DNA of 57,757 nucleotides from Hypholoma sublateritium FD-334 SS-4 (GCA_000827495.1 KN817554.1:92208-149964), one strand, 5' to 3'; positions 1 to 11,994 are shown, numbered from the stretch's first letter. Program-made: numbers and translations. Notes: a model not told the origin generated them from the sequence alone.

Positions 1-1482
1 CCAAATATTATAAGTATTAAACAGAAAATGATGGAAAATTTGATGGTGTGCAAAGAAGTGATCATGTGTGAAGGTGTGGTATTACACTGTACTTGGGAAG
101 TTGGGATATTCTGTCAGGTTGCAAAGTTGAAGTCTGACATTAGAAAGTTGAAGAATAAAATGAAAGGATATTGTGTGCCTCAAAAATATATGTACAAGTC
201 TTGTAAAATCATGCAGATCAAATGCAGATGTCTAAATAAATTATTNTGTGTGGCCAGATAATGGATATTGTGTCTGTTGTAGTTGCATTGGCACAGAATA
301 AATCATTATTTGCACATATAAATGGATACAATAACAAAAAAATCATCAAAAAAGACTCGTAGCCATGCCATGCAGTGGCCCACAAAGCAAGTAACCAACT
401 AATATGATCACACAGAGTAAAACACTGGCCAATAATACATTCTTGCGCTTGCAAGGCGTCCGACTCGGAATCTTGTCCGAGTCGCGCCTTGGTCGCGCCC
501 TCATCGACATTGATCATCTGGCACTCCGAATCGTAACAAGCAAATCCGACCTGCTGCTTTCCGCCTCTCACTTGCCTACCACAATTTATTCATATTGAAG
601 AAAAGATCCACCAGATATTTTCATGGATTCAAAGGCCCCACCGCCACGTTTCAACCACTTCATGGCAACTTTGATTGTTCAATTCTAGTCTCTGGTTCAA
701 CTTCAACGTTGGCAATTCATTGGCTTGATCTCCATTGAAAAGGCCCAGAGTCTCTTGAGAGTCTCACTCATACGCGTTGTCGTGATCTGCTTTTCATTCA
801 GGCAAACCGTGTTAGGCCGTATGTCGTTCTGATGTAAGCCTCTTGACTCTGGTGACTTGGCATTCACTGCCTTGGTCTATCAGCGTCACAGATTCCCCGC
901 CTTATTCCTGGATGAAGATTCAGAGGAGCACAAGTTCAAATGTGGAAGATTAATCATGAATAGCTCATCCTGACTATATACATAACTCGTGCATTGCCAA
1001 TGAATCCACTTTCCAACTTTATTGCCATGTTTCTTACCACTCAATATTATACAGGCCTATGTCAGATATGCGTCCACTCCTACAGCGCTCATGTGATGTT
1101 TTCCAATTTTGCTATCTCCCGAAGTTCAATGTCGCTTGAAAGGGTTAATTTTCCCAGATCGAACCTGGTATCTGTTACGTTGCATTTCCGGGGCGAGCAG
1201 AAACCGACGTACTCAAGGTTTGTTATCTTTCGTCTTTCTGTGCCTTGCAAGCCCATCTCATTCCGACGCAAAAGACTATAGGCATGTCATATCAATGCAC
1301 AGTACTCGCTCTTTCTTTAGTGGAAACATGTAAGTGATCAAGTGAATCGGAACGATGAACAACAAAGCAATGCAGCCATAATCAAATTCAACTCAAAATC
1401 TCACAGATACACTCCATGCCTCAAGTATATATATTTGACAGTTTGAGATGTGGGATTCGAACGCCCACTCTTCTCTTCCAGA
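1..1482. other. No supported gene; AT-rich upstream region
   Basis: Only short overlapping frames without recognisable motifs are present. A 9 bp perfect inverted repeat (CGACTCGGA at 461-469, TCCGAGTCG at 476-484, 6 nt loop) is the one structured element noticed. The last few hundred bases presumably hold the promoter of the permease gene starting at 1483. One N occurs at about 246. Confidence 0.5.
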
Positions 1483-4159
1483 ATGGTTTCCCTCACACAG
1501 CGCTTCAAGCGGAAAATACTCCTTCCATCTGCTGTTAATGATGCAAACGAGGATCTCTTCCCCACTCCTCCTGAGCAACGCACTTGGATGTGGTGGATTT
1601 ACAGCGCTCTCTGGGCAGGACAGTCATTTGACGCGACTTGGGTACGTGGGTTGGCGACTATCGCTCTCCTTACCACTCATTTATCTTGATTTACAGTGGA
1701 ACGTTGGATGTATGTCACTGCACAAATATACGTCTTGTGTCCGTTCCACTGAGTCGAGAATGTTTTCCAGCATCTCTTATTGGCGTGGGGCTCACCGTGA
1801 CTCAAAGTATAGCACCTATGTTAATCGGGTGTCTTGCTCTTGGTGTTGCCGCAGTGTGCGGTTTTCCGCATTGTTCTATGAAACTTGATTCCCTAACCAT
1901 CTTTCTTCCTATTTACGTAGGCTTAATGCCTCATTTGGTGCACATTACCATGTCGGATTCCCTGCAATGATTCGGTGCGTTTTATAATAAGGTCAGGGAT
2001 CGTGTCCGCGTAGCTTATCATTTGTACTCTAGCCCGACATTCGGAGTAAGAGGATCGAAGTGGTTTGTTGGTCTCCGCGGCTTGGTTGGCATTGTAAGAA
2101 TCCGCCAGCCTTTCCTCGAATCTCAGTTGCTAATATGTCTCTGTATCTAGATTTGGTAGTAAGTTTTCCTCACTCTGGTAGTATCTGCTCTTTCGGGCGG
2201 GTTTAAATCTCGATTTCAGTGCTTTGCAGATATACTATTGTGGACAGCTTATGAGCGTCATGTTCACCTGCACATTCGGCTCTTCGTATAAGAATTGGAA
2301 CCCTGCCGTTCCTGTGTCCTCCGGGACGGACGCCAAAACTCTTCTCGTCTGTGAGTTGCAAATCGTATTAGTGAGGCGCAATAGTTATAGCTATACCTCT
2401 GCAGATTTTTTGGCATGGGCCATCGCACTACCTCTGACATTAATCCACCCGTCGAAATTGCGCACTGTTTTTATGACCCGAGCTTTCTTTGGGGGAATGG
2501 CGTTCCTCGCTATGTTTGGTAAGCTTAATTCCACCCTTCACAGCTCTTTGTCTAACGACAATTTGTTACAGTTTGGTGCACCATTCTAGGCCAACAGGAC
2601 CCCAAAGGCTTCAAAGGCTTTAACGTCCTCCAACCCAACCCTATCTCAGGATCTGCCCTCGGCTGGGCCATTATGAGCAGTATCAACTCTGTCTTTGGGA
2701 CAACTGCACCCATGATAACGAACCAATCCGACGTTTCACGCTACGCCAAAGAACCGAAGCAGGCCGGGTGGCCACAGGGCTTTACGATATTCGTCACGAA
2801 GTCAATCGTGGCATCCTTGAGTATTGTCGCGACCGCCTCTCTTCAATCCCGCTATGGCGGGGTCGCGCAGTGGAACGTCTGGGACCAGCTCAACCTTATT
2901 TTAGAAGAGAACTGGAATGCAAAAACACGCTTTGGGTGGTCTGTGTTTGTCCTGCTGTCTCCGTTTGCCCTGCATGCTAATCTTTTGGGATAGTTTTTTA
3001 ATCGCTTTGAGTGTATCGTACTCCATTTTGGTCACAAATGTCTACTGTAATAGCATTCCCTTTGGTGCAGACATCTCTGCTCTCGTTCCGAGTAAGCATC
3101 ATTTTTATGCAGTAGATTTAGGTTTCTGGCGGCTCAATTTATTTCTAGATTATTTCAGTTCGTCAATATACTCTTTCGGTATCAATTCTCTGATAGATGC
3201 ACAATGATACGACAGATATCGTTCGTGGACAAGTGACTATTGCCCTCATATCGCTCCCGGTTCTCCCTTGGCAGATTCTGTATGTTGGTTTCTGAAATCT
3301 GGCAGCCTGATTTAACCAGATCTTCCATCAGGACAAACGCCGAAGCTTGTATGTTACCGATTCTAATAAATGTGATACATTAACATATCGCCTGTTAACA
3401 GTTTTAACTTTCTTGGGGAGCTATACATTTCTCATGGGCGCTCTTCTCGGCTGCCAATGGGGGGACTTCATTGTACGCAAGGGAAATTAGTGGGTGCCCG
3501 TTATCCGCCACCTTGTAATTCAGCATCTAAAGCAAATTTAGTCACGTCCCGTCAATGTATGATTATGGTAAGGAGTGCATCTACATGTACTCTTCGCGTG
3601 GATACAACTGGCGGGGCTTCGCGGCATGGTTCATTTCATTCGCCGTGATTTTCCCTGTGAGTCTGCATTGGATACGATGGGACTTATCCTTCTCACAACT
3701 TCGAGGACATCAGGGTCTCATCTCAGCCTACATTCCGGACAAAATGACAGAAGCCCCAAAGCGAATTTACAGCATGGTAGATTCTTTTTCTCGGGTCTCG
3801 AATATGCGTGATTCGTAAGCTGACATGCTACCCTCCTCTAGGGGTGGTTCATCGGCGTCTTCATGTCCATGCTGTGCTACATTGCGATTAACAAAGTGTT
3901 TCCCGTACCGTTGGTCCCCGAGGAGCATGTTGACGCGCCTGAGGCTAAGGAGTGGCTTGGAATGAGCTCGATTCACGGTATGCCGTGTTTTTGATCATTT
4001 TCACCCTCGGGTGACTAACTACATGATTCTGCGCTAGGCTTCTTCCCCGGTGATTACATTATTGGTCTTGCACAAGACAATGTATCCAATGATGATTCCT
4101 CAACCATTGAAGACGAGAAGGCGAAGGATCCTGCGACAATATCAACGACTTCCGTTTGA
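1483..4159 (+). CDS. NCS1-family nucleobase/allantoin permease, multi-exon
   Basis: This is a 12-TM nucleobase:cation symporter of the NCS1 family (fungal Fur4/Dal4 type), acting at the plasma membrane on uracil, allantoin or related ureides. Visible motifs in order are: NEDLFPTPPEQRTW near the N-terminus; GLTVTQSIAPMLIG; NASFGAHYHVGFPAMIR, the family's conserved loop; QIYYCGQLM; SGSALGWAIMSSINSVFG; the NxxDxSRY-like segment NQSDVSRYAK; TNVYCNSIPFGADISALVP; VRGQVTIALISLPVLPWQIL; and GYNWRGFAAW. The gene is split by about ten short introns. Two could be joined by eye: the exon ending ...TRFG joins FLIALSV, and ...VRKGN joins YHVPSMYDYG, both giving the family consensus. The ATG at 1483 was chosen because the reading before it lacks another ATG and the NED motif follows at normal distance. 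The exact exon borders near 3090-3210 are unclear. It is convergent with the PuuE-type allantoinase. Substrate specificity cannot be read from the sequence. Confidence 0.88.
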
Positions 4160-4293
4160 CCACTACTCACTCACTACGCCTCAAATCAGGAACCTTTTTG
4201 TTGTTGTAACAAACAAGCATATATAATATTTTATTCAGTTGATTTTGTGCGAGGAACAAAACAGTGAATTTTTCGTGATGATAAATTCAAACA

Positions 4294-5556
4294 TCAAACC
4301 TGCGTTGATTTGTATGGGTACTGTAGGATCCAATGCCTCGCAATATCTTCTCTGGTTGCAATCCAAACGTTGGGTTTGCTCTTTATGTATTCTACAAACT
4401 GAGATTTTCTGTCAGAGCGCATATTGTCGAAAGACAGACCAACAAACCTGCTTTATGGCCGGAAATCGTCCGGGTCTCCCGAGCATGCGGGCGTGTAGGG
4501 CGACAGTCATAAACGATGGTTGTCCATTTTGTCCTTCTTCGTATAGAGTGTCTAAATTCAAATAACAATCAAAACTCGTGTGAATATTTGGCAGGTCGGA
4601 GGATACACACCGAAGGCATTCTTGATATGCTCATAGTAAGCCATAGACGAGGCGAACCCGGGCGCTATGTAGAACTTGAAGTCGTTTGCGTCATACGTGT
4701 AGGGTACCAATAGCAGGCCCTCTTCCGGTCCGCCAATGGGGTCAGGAATCCAGTATGGAAGGTCATCAGCGTCTAGTTAGAGTCGCGATGGGTCAGAGGC
4801 CGGCTTCGATGATGAGAAAGGAGGTGACCAACATGTATCTGATTGATACAGGAGCTCCAATCCAAGTTCGCGATACACCTTGCACACGAGGGCTCGGCTG
4901 CGCGGAGACGGACGTCCGTAGTACCATCCCACGGGGACCCGCTGTGAGGGACTCGTCTTTCGAAACGAGTCAATTGCCTGACGGATTAATTTCTCTTCGG
5001 ATGCGGCATCCATTTGAGTATAATTAATCCACCGATAGCAATGCGAGGCAGTCTCATGACCTCCTTCTTCGCATGCCTTGGCAATTTCTCTGAAATGTGA
5101 TTCTGTTAGTTTAGCTCAATGACAAGCACATCATACCACGTACGGTTGAGCTTCGTACGCCTTTCCAACTGCGTAGACCGTTATGCGGATGCCGTGCTTC
5201 TCGAACAGGTTCAAGAGCCGCCACAGTCCGCGCCTTGCGCCATATTCAAACTGACTCTCCATAGGGAGGTCTCTCTCTCCGGCTAATGGGGCCCTCTAGC
5301 ATCAGTACATTAGTGATACATTTCATCCGATTGAGATATCAAACACGGTGCTCACCGGGCCTGTCTCCTGCAGATTTGATTCCGCCTGCCTGTCACCGTT
5401 ATCGACCGAGTTCTCCCCTCCTTCTTCATAATTAATCACGAAATTGACTGCGATCTTTGCGCCGTTCGGCCAGTTGGGATTCGGAGGAAAGCGTCCGTAG
5501 CCAGCCAAGTCACGCGGAGGATAGCTAGTGAGGTAGTCTAAGTCAGTAGCTGACAT
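4294..5556 (-). CDS. PuuE-type allantoinase (polysaccharide-deacetylase fold), multi-exon
   Basis: It likely hydrolyses allantoin to allantoate in cytosolic purine catabolism. The N-terminal exon shows the PuuE signature: YPPRDLAGYGRFPPNPNW, then AKIAVNFVINYEEGGEN. After introns come MESQFEYGARRGLWRLL, EKHGIRITVYAVGKA, ASHCYRWINYTQMD and VPVGWYYGRPS. SDT then joins YADDLPYWIPDPIGGPEE across an intron, and LLVPYTYDANDFKFY, LHARMLGRPGRF and the C-terminal NVWIATREDIARHW follow. Joined exons give a continuous family-like protein, so the gene looks intact. The start at 5556 (MSATDLDYL) sits just before the conserved region; an upstream in-frame Met at 5604 is possible but crosses a plausible acceptor site. 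The usual GWRWI motif reads CYRWI here, a G-to-C change of unknown effect. Related fungal chitin deacetylases are the main alternative, but the EEGGEN and DDLPYW motifs and the permease neighbour favour allantoinase. Confidence 0.85.
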
Positions 5557-6086
5557 CGGGTAGACCCTAGAGTAAGTAAACCGCGTTTGTATGTTCAGCG
5601 GCAAGACCTAGTGGCTCCCCGAGTCAGAACGTGTGATAGCAGCTGATGCTCTTCGGTGCATTGCCCGTGGCATCCAATATTGACCACACACAAGTATTGC
5701 GTGGGCATATGCCACCCATTTATGGGATCCTGTTGAAACGCAGCGTAAGTGAGAATGTGGTGTAGGAAGCACCAGTGAGTCCTCAGACCTCAGGAGGTTC
5801 CAACTGTCAAAACAAAAGACCGGTTTTGCCTGCATGATATCCCCACAGGCAAAACAAGGATTCTGTTCTGAAAATTCGATATTATTGCCTGTCTCCAGTC
5901 AGATGAAATTATCAGGCCGTTGTCAGTGACAACTTCAGTCGGAGAATGAGACATACAAATATGGCAGGAATTCCGCGTTCAATGCGAGCATGTCCGTGAG
6001 CGATGTACGTGCAAGTTGCCAGCACTGGCAGTGGATTTTGAGGAGACGTTGGTTTACGTCATCGACACGCATCGCGATGCGCCTTC
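5557..6086. other. Intergenic, no supported gene
   Basis: Short minus-strand frames occur but none shows a recognisable motif or convincing exon structure. This stretch is the upstream region of the allantoinase gene up to the left target duplication of the MITE. Confidence 0.4.
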
Positions 6087-6094
6087 GACAACAG

Positions 6095-6737
6095 TAGTGC
6101 TGGGTTAGATTGGTTTCGGCCAATGTTACCAACGTGAGATTGGTAAGGGGGTCTCCGTGAGGTTAGATACCTTTGTTATTAACATGTGAGTTTCCCCCGT
6201 GGGAATTCTTTATTATCGCGGCTAGTAACAAGTTAATAACGTCAAAAAATGGCTATATAACGTGCTAGAAACCAGTTCATAACAAATAAAATCGTTGATA
6301 GCTCATTTTTCGATGGCGCCGTTGCGCCAGAGCCAGTGATCAACATACTTGAGGAGATTTGGGAGCTCCGGCCAAACTCCGGCGAGCAAGTGCCAAGCAG
6401 CACTTCTTGTGGCATTACCGGCAATTCCCGGCATCCTGAAGGCACTCTCATGTTGAGAACCTGGGTACGGCGGGAGACAAAAGTCTCGTAGTCAGTTGCT
6501 GGGAGCCTCGCATGGTTCAACTGGTGAAGACCTAACTGGCCTGGCTGTGTAGATTTGGAGCACTGATAATATTATTTTGTCGGGCTAGACTGCTGATGTA
6601 ATTATTACCATATTGGGTATCTCTCAAGTATATCACAGTGCAAAATCGACCCCCCTCGGTGAGAATTGTTAATAACGTGTTAGTAACGTGTGATATACCT
6701 ACATGTTACTAACATGTAAGTAACAAACCCAGCACTA
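6095..6737. mobile_element. Non-autonomous hAT-type MITE, 643 bp, with 8 bp target duplication
   Basis: The left end reads TAGTGCTGGGTT at 6095-6106 and the right end is its exact inverse (AACCCAGCACTA, 6726-6737). The element is bracketed by a perfect 8 bp direct duplication, GACAACAG, at 6087-6094 and 6738-6745. Terminal inverted repeats beginning TAG plus an 8 bp duplication are the hAT hallmark. The interior has no transposase-like reading and contains several GTTAATAAC/GTTAGTAAC-type motifs near both ends (6175-6245 and 6660-6725), possibly transposase-binding repeats. It sits about 120 bp upstream of the MYND exon, probably in its promoter. Confidence 0.85.
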
Positions 6738-6863
6738 GACAACAGAAATAGGGGTTCAGCTCACAACACATGCAAATAACAATTTATTCACGGAGGACAC
6801 AATACCGTCACATACGTGTTAGCCTGTTAGGTATTGCCTACATCCTCGACACTCACAGCAACT

Positions 6864-6960
6864 ATGTCGAAATACTTGTCCTGTTCCGTGTGCAACAAGC
6901 GCGAGTCTCGAGGGATTGTTCTCAAGCAGTGCTCAAGGTGCCACGGTCGGTTTTACTGTG
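6864..6960 (+). pseudogene. First exon of a MYND-type zinc-finger gene, apparently disrupted
   Basis: The ATG at 6864 opens 32 codons reading MSKYLSCSVCNKR, then LKQCSRCHGRFYC, followed directly by a canonical GTAAGT donor at 6961. The CxxC, CxxC and YC spacing is the first half of a MYND finger, a protein-interaction domain. The second half (normally a CQxxxW..H...C pattern) should follow the intron. The candidate acceptor near 7030 leads into AT-rich DNA without it. A MITE lies just upstream and a 5.3 kb hAT element about 0.7 kb downstream, so the gene has probably been broken by insertions or its remainder has been displaced. Confidence 0.6.
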
Positions 6961-7029
6961 GTAAGTCCGATCGTTGATCTGATCATCGCCTTGTCGACAT
7001 GCCCATGCTATGATCTTACACTGCTGGCA

Positions 7030-7630
7030 GCCCCAAAAATCACTGTCGGTAAAATTTCATACAAATTAATGGCAAGCATATAAAATACGACAGTATGTCA
7101 AATTTGAAATTTAGTTTGCATTATACAACAATGAAAATACTGAGAAATTTTGTGTAACATTGTTCGTTTAGGCAGTTTATTACCATGGTTATAACTTATC
7201 ATTTTGTAAGAAATCTCCTTCTGGTGAAACAAGGAGATTTTTTATTATTATCACAGATTATTCCGGCCCGGAAATTATAAAATATCATCTATTGGCAGAT
7301 TGTTGTCAAAATTACACATATCGAACAAAATAACTTCCAAAAATTCAAACAGATTTGCAATATACGTCTATTGTTCGAAAATCTTGGCAAAATGTAAAAT
7401 CTTGTTTTATCCAAAACAAATTGCGCGCTTAGATGTCCATATAAGTACGCGAACAGCATGCACTTGCGTCAGCCTCGTGACCAGGCCTCTCCAAAGAGGA
7501 TAGGTGTGCGGTTCTCCCCACCGTTCCCTGAACAATCAAACGAATTCTATAACAGGTTGCATAAATATGCAACTTGGCACCGACGGAACTACCTTTCTCT
7601 GTAACTTTCAGACAACCTGCGGCATGGAGT
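7030..7630. other. AT-rich spacer with terminator-like hairpin
   Basis: Base composition falls far below that of the neighbouring genes over about 7040-7430. A perfect 10 bp stem with 10 nt loop (AAATCTCCTT at 7211-7220, AAGGAGATTT at 7231-7240) is followed by a T tract, resembling an intrinsic terminator or an organellar hairpin. No gene was recognised. It may be another insertion or nuclear-integrated mitochondrial DNA. Confidence 0.35.
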
Positions 7631-7640
7631 CCAACGATTA

Positions 7641-7800
7641 GACTGTCCAAGGGCCGGGCCGGGTCAGGGTCGGCACATTTTTGCTGACCCTGACCCTGAC
7701 CCTCAGGGTCAGGGTCAGGTAGATGCTGGCCCTGGCCCTGACCCTCCTTGACCCTGACCCTCAGGGCCGGGTCGGGGTCGACCCCGGGTCGACCCAGGGT
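7641..7800. repeat. hAT left subterminal GGGTC/GACCC array
   Basis: About 150 bp consist almost entirely of short repeats of CCCTGACC, CAGGGTCAGGGTC and GGGTCGACCC, in both orientations. Such dense subterminal arrays are where hAT transposases usually bind. A similar array lies at the opposite end. Confidence 0.8.
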
Positions 7801-7876
7801 CAAGCACTAAAAATGTTAAATTATCATAGTTGCAACAGAAATATATTTGAATGAAAATTCAAGTAGGAAATATATC

Positions 7877-10800
7877 CTAATCATCTTTGTAACTATCCTC
7901 ATAGGTGAAATCCCCAGCATACTTTCTAATTTCTTCAAGATCAGCATCCAACCTCCCATCATTGTATGCTGCACGAATCTTTTGCAGACTTCCAAACTTC
8001 ACGCCATCCATACGGCGACGTCTTGGATCATCTGTCCGACCAGACAAAGAGAATGATCNTTCAGCAATGCAAGANGTACCAGGAATAGCCAAGTAATCAC
8101 GCGCCATCAGACGCAAAACCGGATAATCCACTTGAAGCTGACAATATAATTAGAAAAAAATCATTGGAAAATATAACAGACAACTTACTCCCCACCATGC
8201 AATCGGATTTGGGCACATGTTCTTTGGTAAAGCTGCAGTTGCAAACCAACGATCAAGTTCTGCATATGGGTCTTCTGCGGTGTTAGGCTCAACACTAGAC
8301 TTTGCCTTCATCTTGTTTTTCTTGATAAGACGATCCATCCACGCATCAACAGCAGAAGCTAACCAAAGTTAGAATCACTAGTAAATGATCTAAAATAAGC
8401 TCACCAGCTGAGGTACTAGATTCGGCAGTAGCGCCAGCAGACTGAGGTGAAACAAAGTGCTTATTTNGGTACTTCAAGAACTATATTTGATCAGTATATA
8501 TATAAATACATACAATATTCAAAGAACTTACAATTTTCTTCATTTTGTCCATTCCAGACTCAATATACTCATCTTCCCAAGCAGCATTGAGATANAATGT
8601 GCAGGATGACTTCAAGTATACACGCACATCCTCACTGGACATGCGCACTTGATTAATAAAGGCCAACAGTTTTCCGATGACATCACCAGTTTCAAAGTCC
8701 ACAATAGTGGTCTCCTTCATGGCGTTGACATCATCAGATGAAGCTTCAACATCAAGAGATGTATCAACATCATCATCATCATCATCCATGATGGACTTCT
8801 TGGTACGCATAAGCGAGGGAATACCAAGTGCTTTGACAAAGTGGTAGGCTCCACGATGCATAGCATGATCAATACACCTGTACGTAAAGTTAGATAATAG
8901 ATAAAGAGTACAATTATACTCACCGGATCCGAATGTCCTTGGGATCAAGAATTTTTTTGGAGGGATCGAGAGTCATGCAGACATAGCGAACAGCAACATC
9001 NTTGGAGCTAACAGCATCACCAACCATCCACCCAAGCTGGTAAATAATAAATGAGTAGTTATTGAGAAAAACAGTTAACAACATACATTAGCATCAACAC
9101 CATAATTTCGGAGTGTGGACACCAAGTCCTTCCCAATCATTTCACCAGTATGACGGCCAGTTGGGGAGTTAAATTCAATGAGTAGATTTTTCAGAGTCCA
9201 AAGAGTAGTATTGCCAGGTGGAGAATCAATAAATGATATACTGACAGAGTTATATGGCCGACGATTTTTGGTTGTCCAACCATCCCACACCACACTGATG
9301 CGAGAAGGAATTTCCTGTAATTTACAATTAATTAATTACTCAAATAAAGATTAGATTCTTACTTTGATTAGTTTACGTGTAATATCTTCAACTATGATGA
9401 CTTTGTTGTTCACTGAGTCGGCCATAGTGGTCTTGCGTGGGATATCATTATCCTTAAGCTGACGATTCAAATACAGAATAAAGCGCCGGACAGCTGGCCG
9501 CTCTACAAAACGAAATGACTTGAAGTATAGAACAATATTAGTATGATTGAAATGATTAATGAAACAGTTACTCACCAAATCACAGGTAGCTATGATAGCT
9601 AGCATGTGTTCTTGAATTCCCTGCTTCGTTACAGGCAAATGTACTGGCTTTTTGACGGTAAAAGCATTGATTGATTGCTGAGTAAGCTTTCCCCTAATGC
9701 GTAAAACATAATTCAGCAAGGTACATTGTCTNGAAAAATATATGAGGGATGTACTTACTTATCGGCTGCTTGAGTACTACCAGGTGGTGTCCACCCAGCA
9801 GGGGGAGTCCAGTGGCTGGGCATTTTGGGCTCTATACCATGCTTTTGACATATTTTATAATAGTCATCGAGGTGGGCCCTGAAAATCATGTAGTCAGTTT
9901 GATTGGTGCAAATGCATTTAAAGTTTACGCTCACCGAAAAAGATGGCGTCGCCTAGATGTGACATTTCCAGCCAAAAAAGAATCTTTCTTTGACCCCTTA
10001 TTTATCTCGCTACGCAGAGAGGCATNTATNAAAGAAGTTCAAGTCAAGACCAGGAATAAATTGTAGACGTACAGGCAAAATTTGCAGAGATACCCCTCAA
10101 TCTCTGTCTTGTCTGAATTCNGCTGACTGTGGGCCGACATACAAAGACGGAGATCCTTTGTTGGATCTTCACGCTGAAGTATAATTAGTGTGGTGTGAGA
10201 GCTTGCGAAGTGCGTGAACTCACAGGTTTGGCAGTGCGTGAGCGTTTAGCACCAACCTCCATGTCCTCGTCTCCATCGTCAAGCATAGTTTTAGCTTTCT
10301 GTTAAGGTAATCAGATTGCGAGAGACTTGAATCTAATAATAATCCACTCACCTTCTTCTGTAAGGAGTCAGACTCCTGCTCGGATGAATCTTCCTCTTCA
10401 TCGTCGCTTTGTAGCAGCACCTTTGATTTTTTACGGCTGAGCTGCACCTTAGAATACTATGAAAGGTATTTGATTAAATCATGTTTACACTAGTTAATAN
10501 GCTGAACTTACCTTTCTCTTGATGGGAACACTTTCAGCGTCAGAAGTCTCGTTTTCGGTGACAGCGGCAGAGACTGGTTCTGATGCAGGCGGCAATGAGG
10601 CTGGCCGGCTTGATGGTGAGTGCAGCCACTCCATTTCATCAGCCTCTTTCAGTGTTCCATCATCGTTGCAGGCATCCCCAACAGGTTTTGTGAGGTCGGC
10701 AAGTACTTGAACGGCGCTCTCGCCCGCTTCTTCCATTGCAACATCACCTGCAATCACCGAAGTCAGCAGAACGCCGGTCATACACAAGATTACTCACGAG

Positions 10801-11021
10801 TATCTCCTTGCTCTTGATCACCTTCATCTAGGATAATGATAAGTTCATGGACCCTTGTATCGATAAGACTGACTTTTATTTCGCTCTTTTAGCTGTTCCA
10901 ACGGTGTGACAGGGTAATCGGCGCCCCGAATGCGCTTTGACGGAATTTGGCGGCGTGAACCCTCNACAATGAGGGTGGGATCAGGCCTGTCGTGCTCCTT
11001 GCGCGACGTTGGGGGTGTCAT
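7877..11021 (-). CDS. hAT transposase (BED-like finger, RNase H core, C-terminal dimerisation domain)
   Basis: The protein is encoded over about ten exons. Start MTPPTSRKEHDRP at 11021 is followed by a basic and acidic, low-complexity N-terminal region (IPSKRIRGADYP; SDDEEEDSSEQESD). A BED-finger-like segment, VTSRRRHLFR joined to AHLDDYYKICQKHGI, lies around 9990-9860 and precedes PSHWTPPAGWTPPG. The RNase H core shows VWDGWTTKNRRPYNSVSISF near 9290, carrying the first catalytic Asp. The C-terminus has DPYAELDRWF, NPIAWWG, then YPVLRLMARDYLAIPG, a SxxxERxFS-like motif (one residue hidden by an N) and RRRRMDG, the classic hAT dimerisation region. No unambiguous stop breaks the joined frame, but Ns obscure several codons. 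An alternative Met lies at 11045. Confidence 0.85.
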
Positions 11022-11607
11022 AGCGGATAAGGGCAAGGTGAGCAAGCATTCTGGACGACTACTGCGTCCAACGCCCTTATCTGCCTCCGTTCTCCCAATC
11101 AGTATACCTTATTACTGCCACCGTGGTCCGTAACGGAGCTGTGATCGCTCAGAGATCGCTCACTCAGTACTAATACATTGACTTGTTAAAGGTATTTTTT
11201 GTTCATTTATTTGTATTNATGCAAGCCGATTACTCACAAGTTTCGCCCGCGGGTGTCCTGAGCGTCGTCGACAATGATGTGGACGTGGCGCGGCAAACGC
11301 CGAGACAGCGATCAACCGTGTACAAACACGGTTGAATGTTGTCTCTTACCACCACTAAGCCCCTCCTCTCGGAAACCCGCACGCAACACAACGACACAAC
11401 ACGACGGCAGCCACATCAGGCGGGGGGTGGTATAAAGGGAAGACCCGAGAGGGGGAGATCCGACAGGTGCGTAGCAGCACCGCCCATCTCTGCCCCCGCA
11501 TGATGACCTCCACCCCCCTTCAGCTGCCACAGTCCACAAGGCGCTGACGTGTCCCAGAACGTGGGATCAGCATCAAAGCGCCGACGTGGACATGCGGCGC
11601 CAACTTG

Positions 11608-11681
11608 AAATGCGCCGCGCGACGGATCTGTCGACACCGCCCCGAAATGCGCCGCGCGACGGATCTGTCGACACCGCCCCG
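11608..11681. repeat. 37 bp tandem repeat, two copies
   Basis: A 37 bp unit beginning AAATGCGCCGCGCGACGGAT is present twice (starting 11608 and 11645), running into the 164 bp repeats. It lies upstream of the transposase start within the hAT element. Confidence 0.75.
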
Positions 11682-11994
11682 CTGGCCCCTCGCCGCTGGG
11701 GCCCTTCTAAAGTTTGTACAAACCTCCGCCCACCCTCGTTCGGCCCACCAAACAGGCCCCTCCCGTGACAATACGATCCGCAGCCCGCTGCGCTGGCACG
11801 GCGCCTAAATTGGCGCCACACACCTCCCGTGTCGACACCGCCCCGCTGGCCCCTCGCCGCTGGGGCCCTTCTAATGTTTGTACAAACCTCCGCCCACCCT
11901 CGTTCGGCCCACCAAACGGGCCCCTCCCGCGACGATACGATCCGCAGCCCGCTGCGCTGGCACGGCGCCTAAATTGGCGCCACACACCTCCCGT
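11667..11994. repeat. 164 bp tandem duplication in the hAT transposase upstream region
   Basis: Unit 1 covers 11667-11830 and unit 2 covers 11831-11994, with only a handful of differences. Each unit contains the 12 bp perfect palindrome GTTTGTACAAAC (11712-11723 and 11876-11887) and an inverted pair GGCGCC...GGCGCC around TAAATT. The location suggests promoter or protein-binding repeats. Confidence 0.88.

Noticed and set aside
461..484. 9 bp hairpin as terminator or regulatory site
   Set aside because: It is short, isolated and not associated with any supported gene.
1448..1480. tRNA T-arm-like GTGGG...TTCGAAT...CCCAC on the minus strand
   Set aside because: The loop has two extra bases and no matching D-arm, anticodon arm or acceptor stem could be found.
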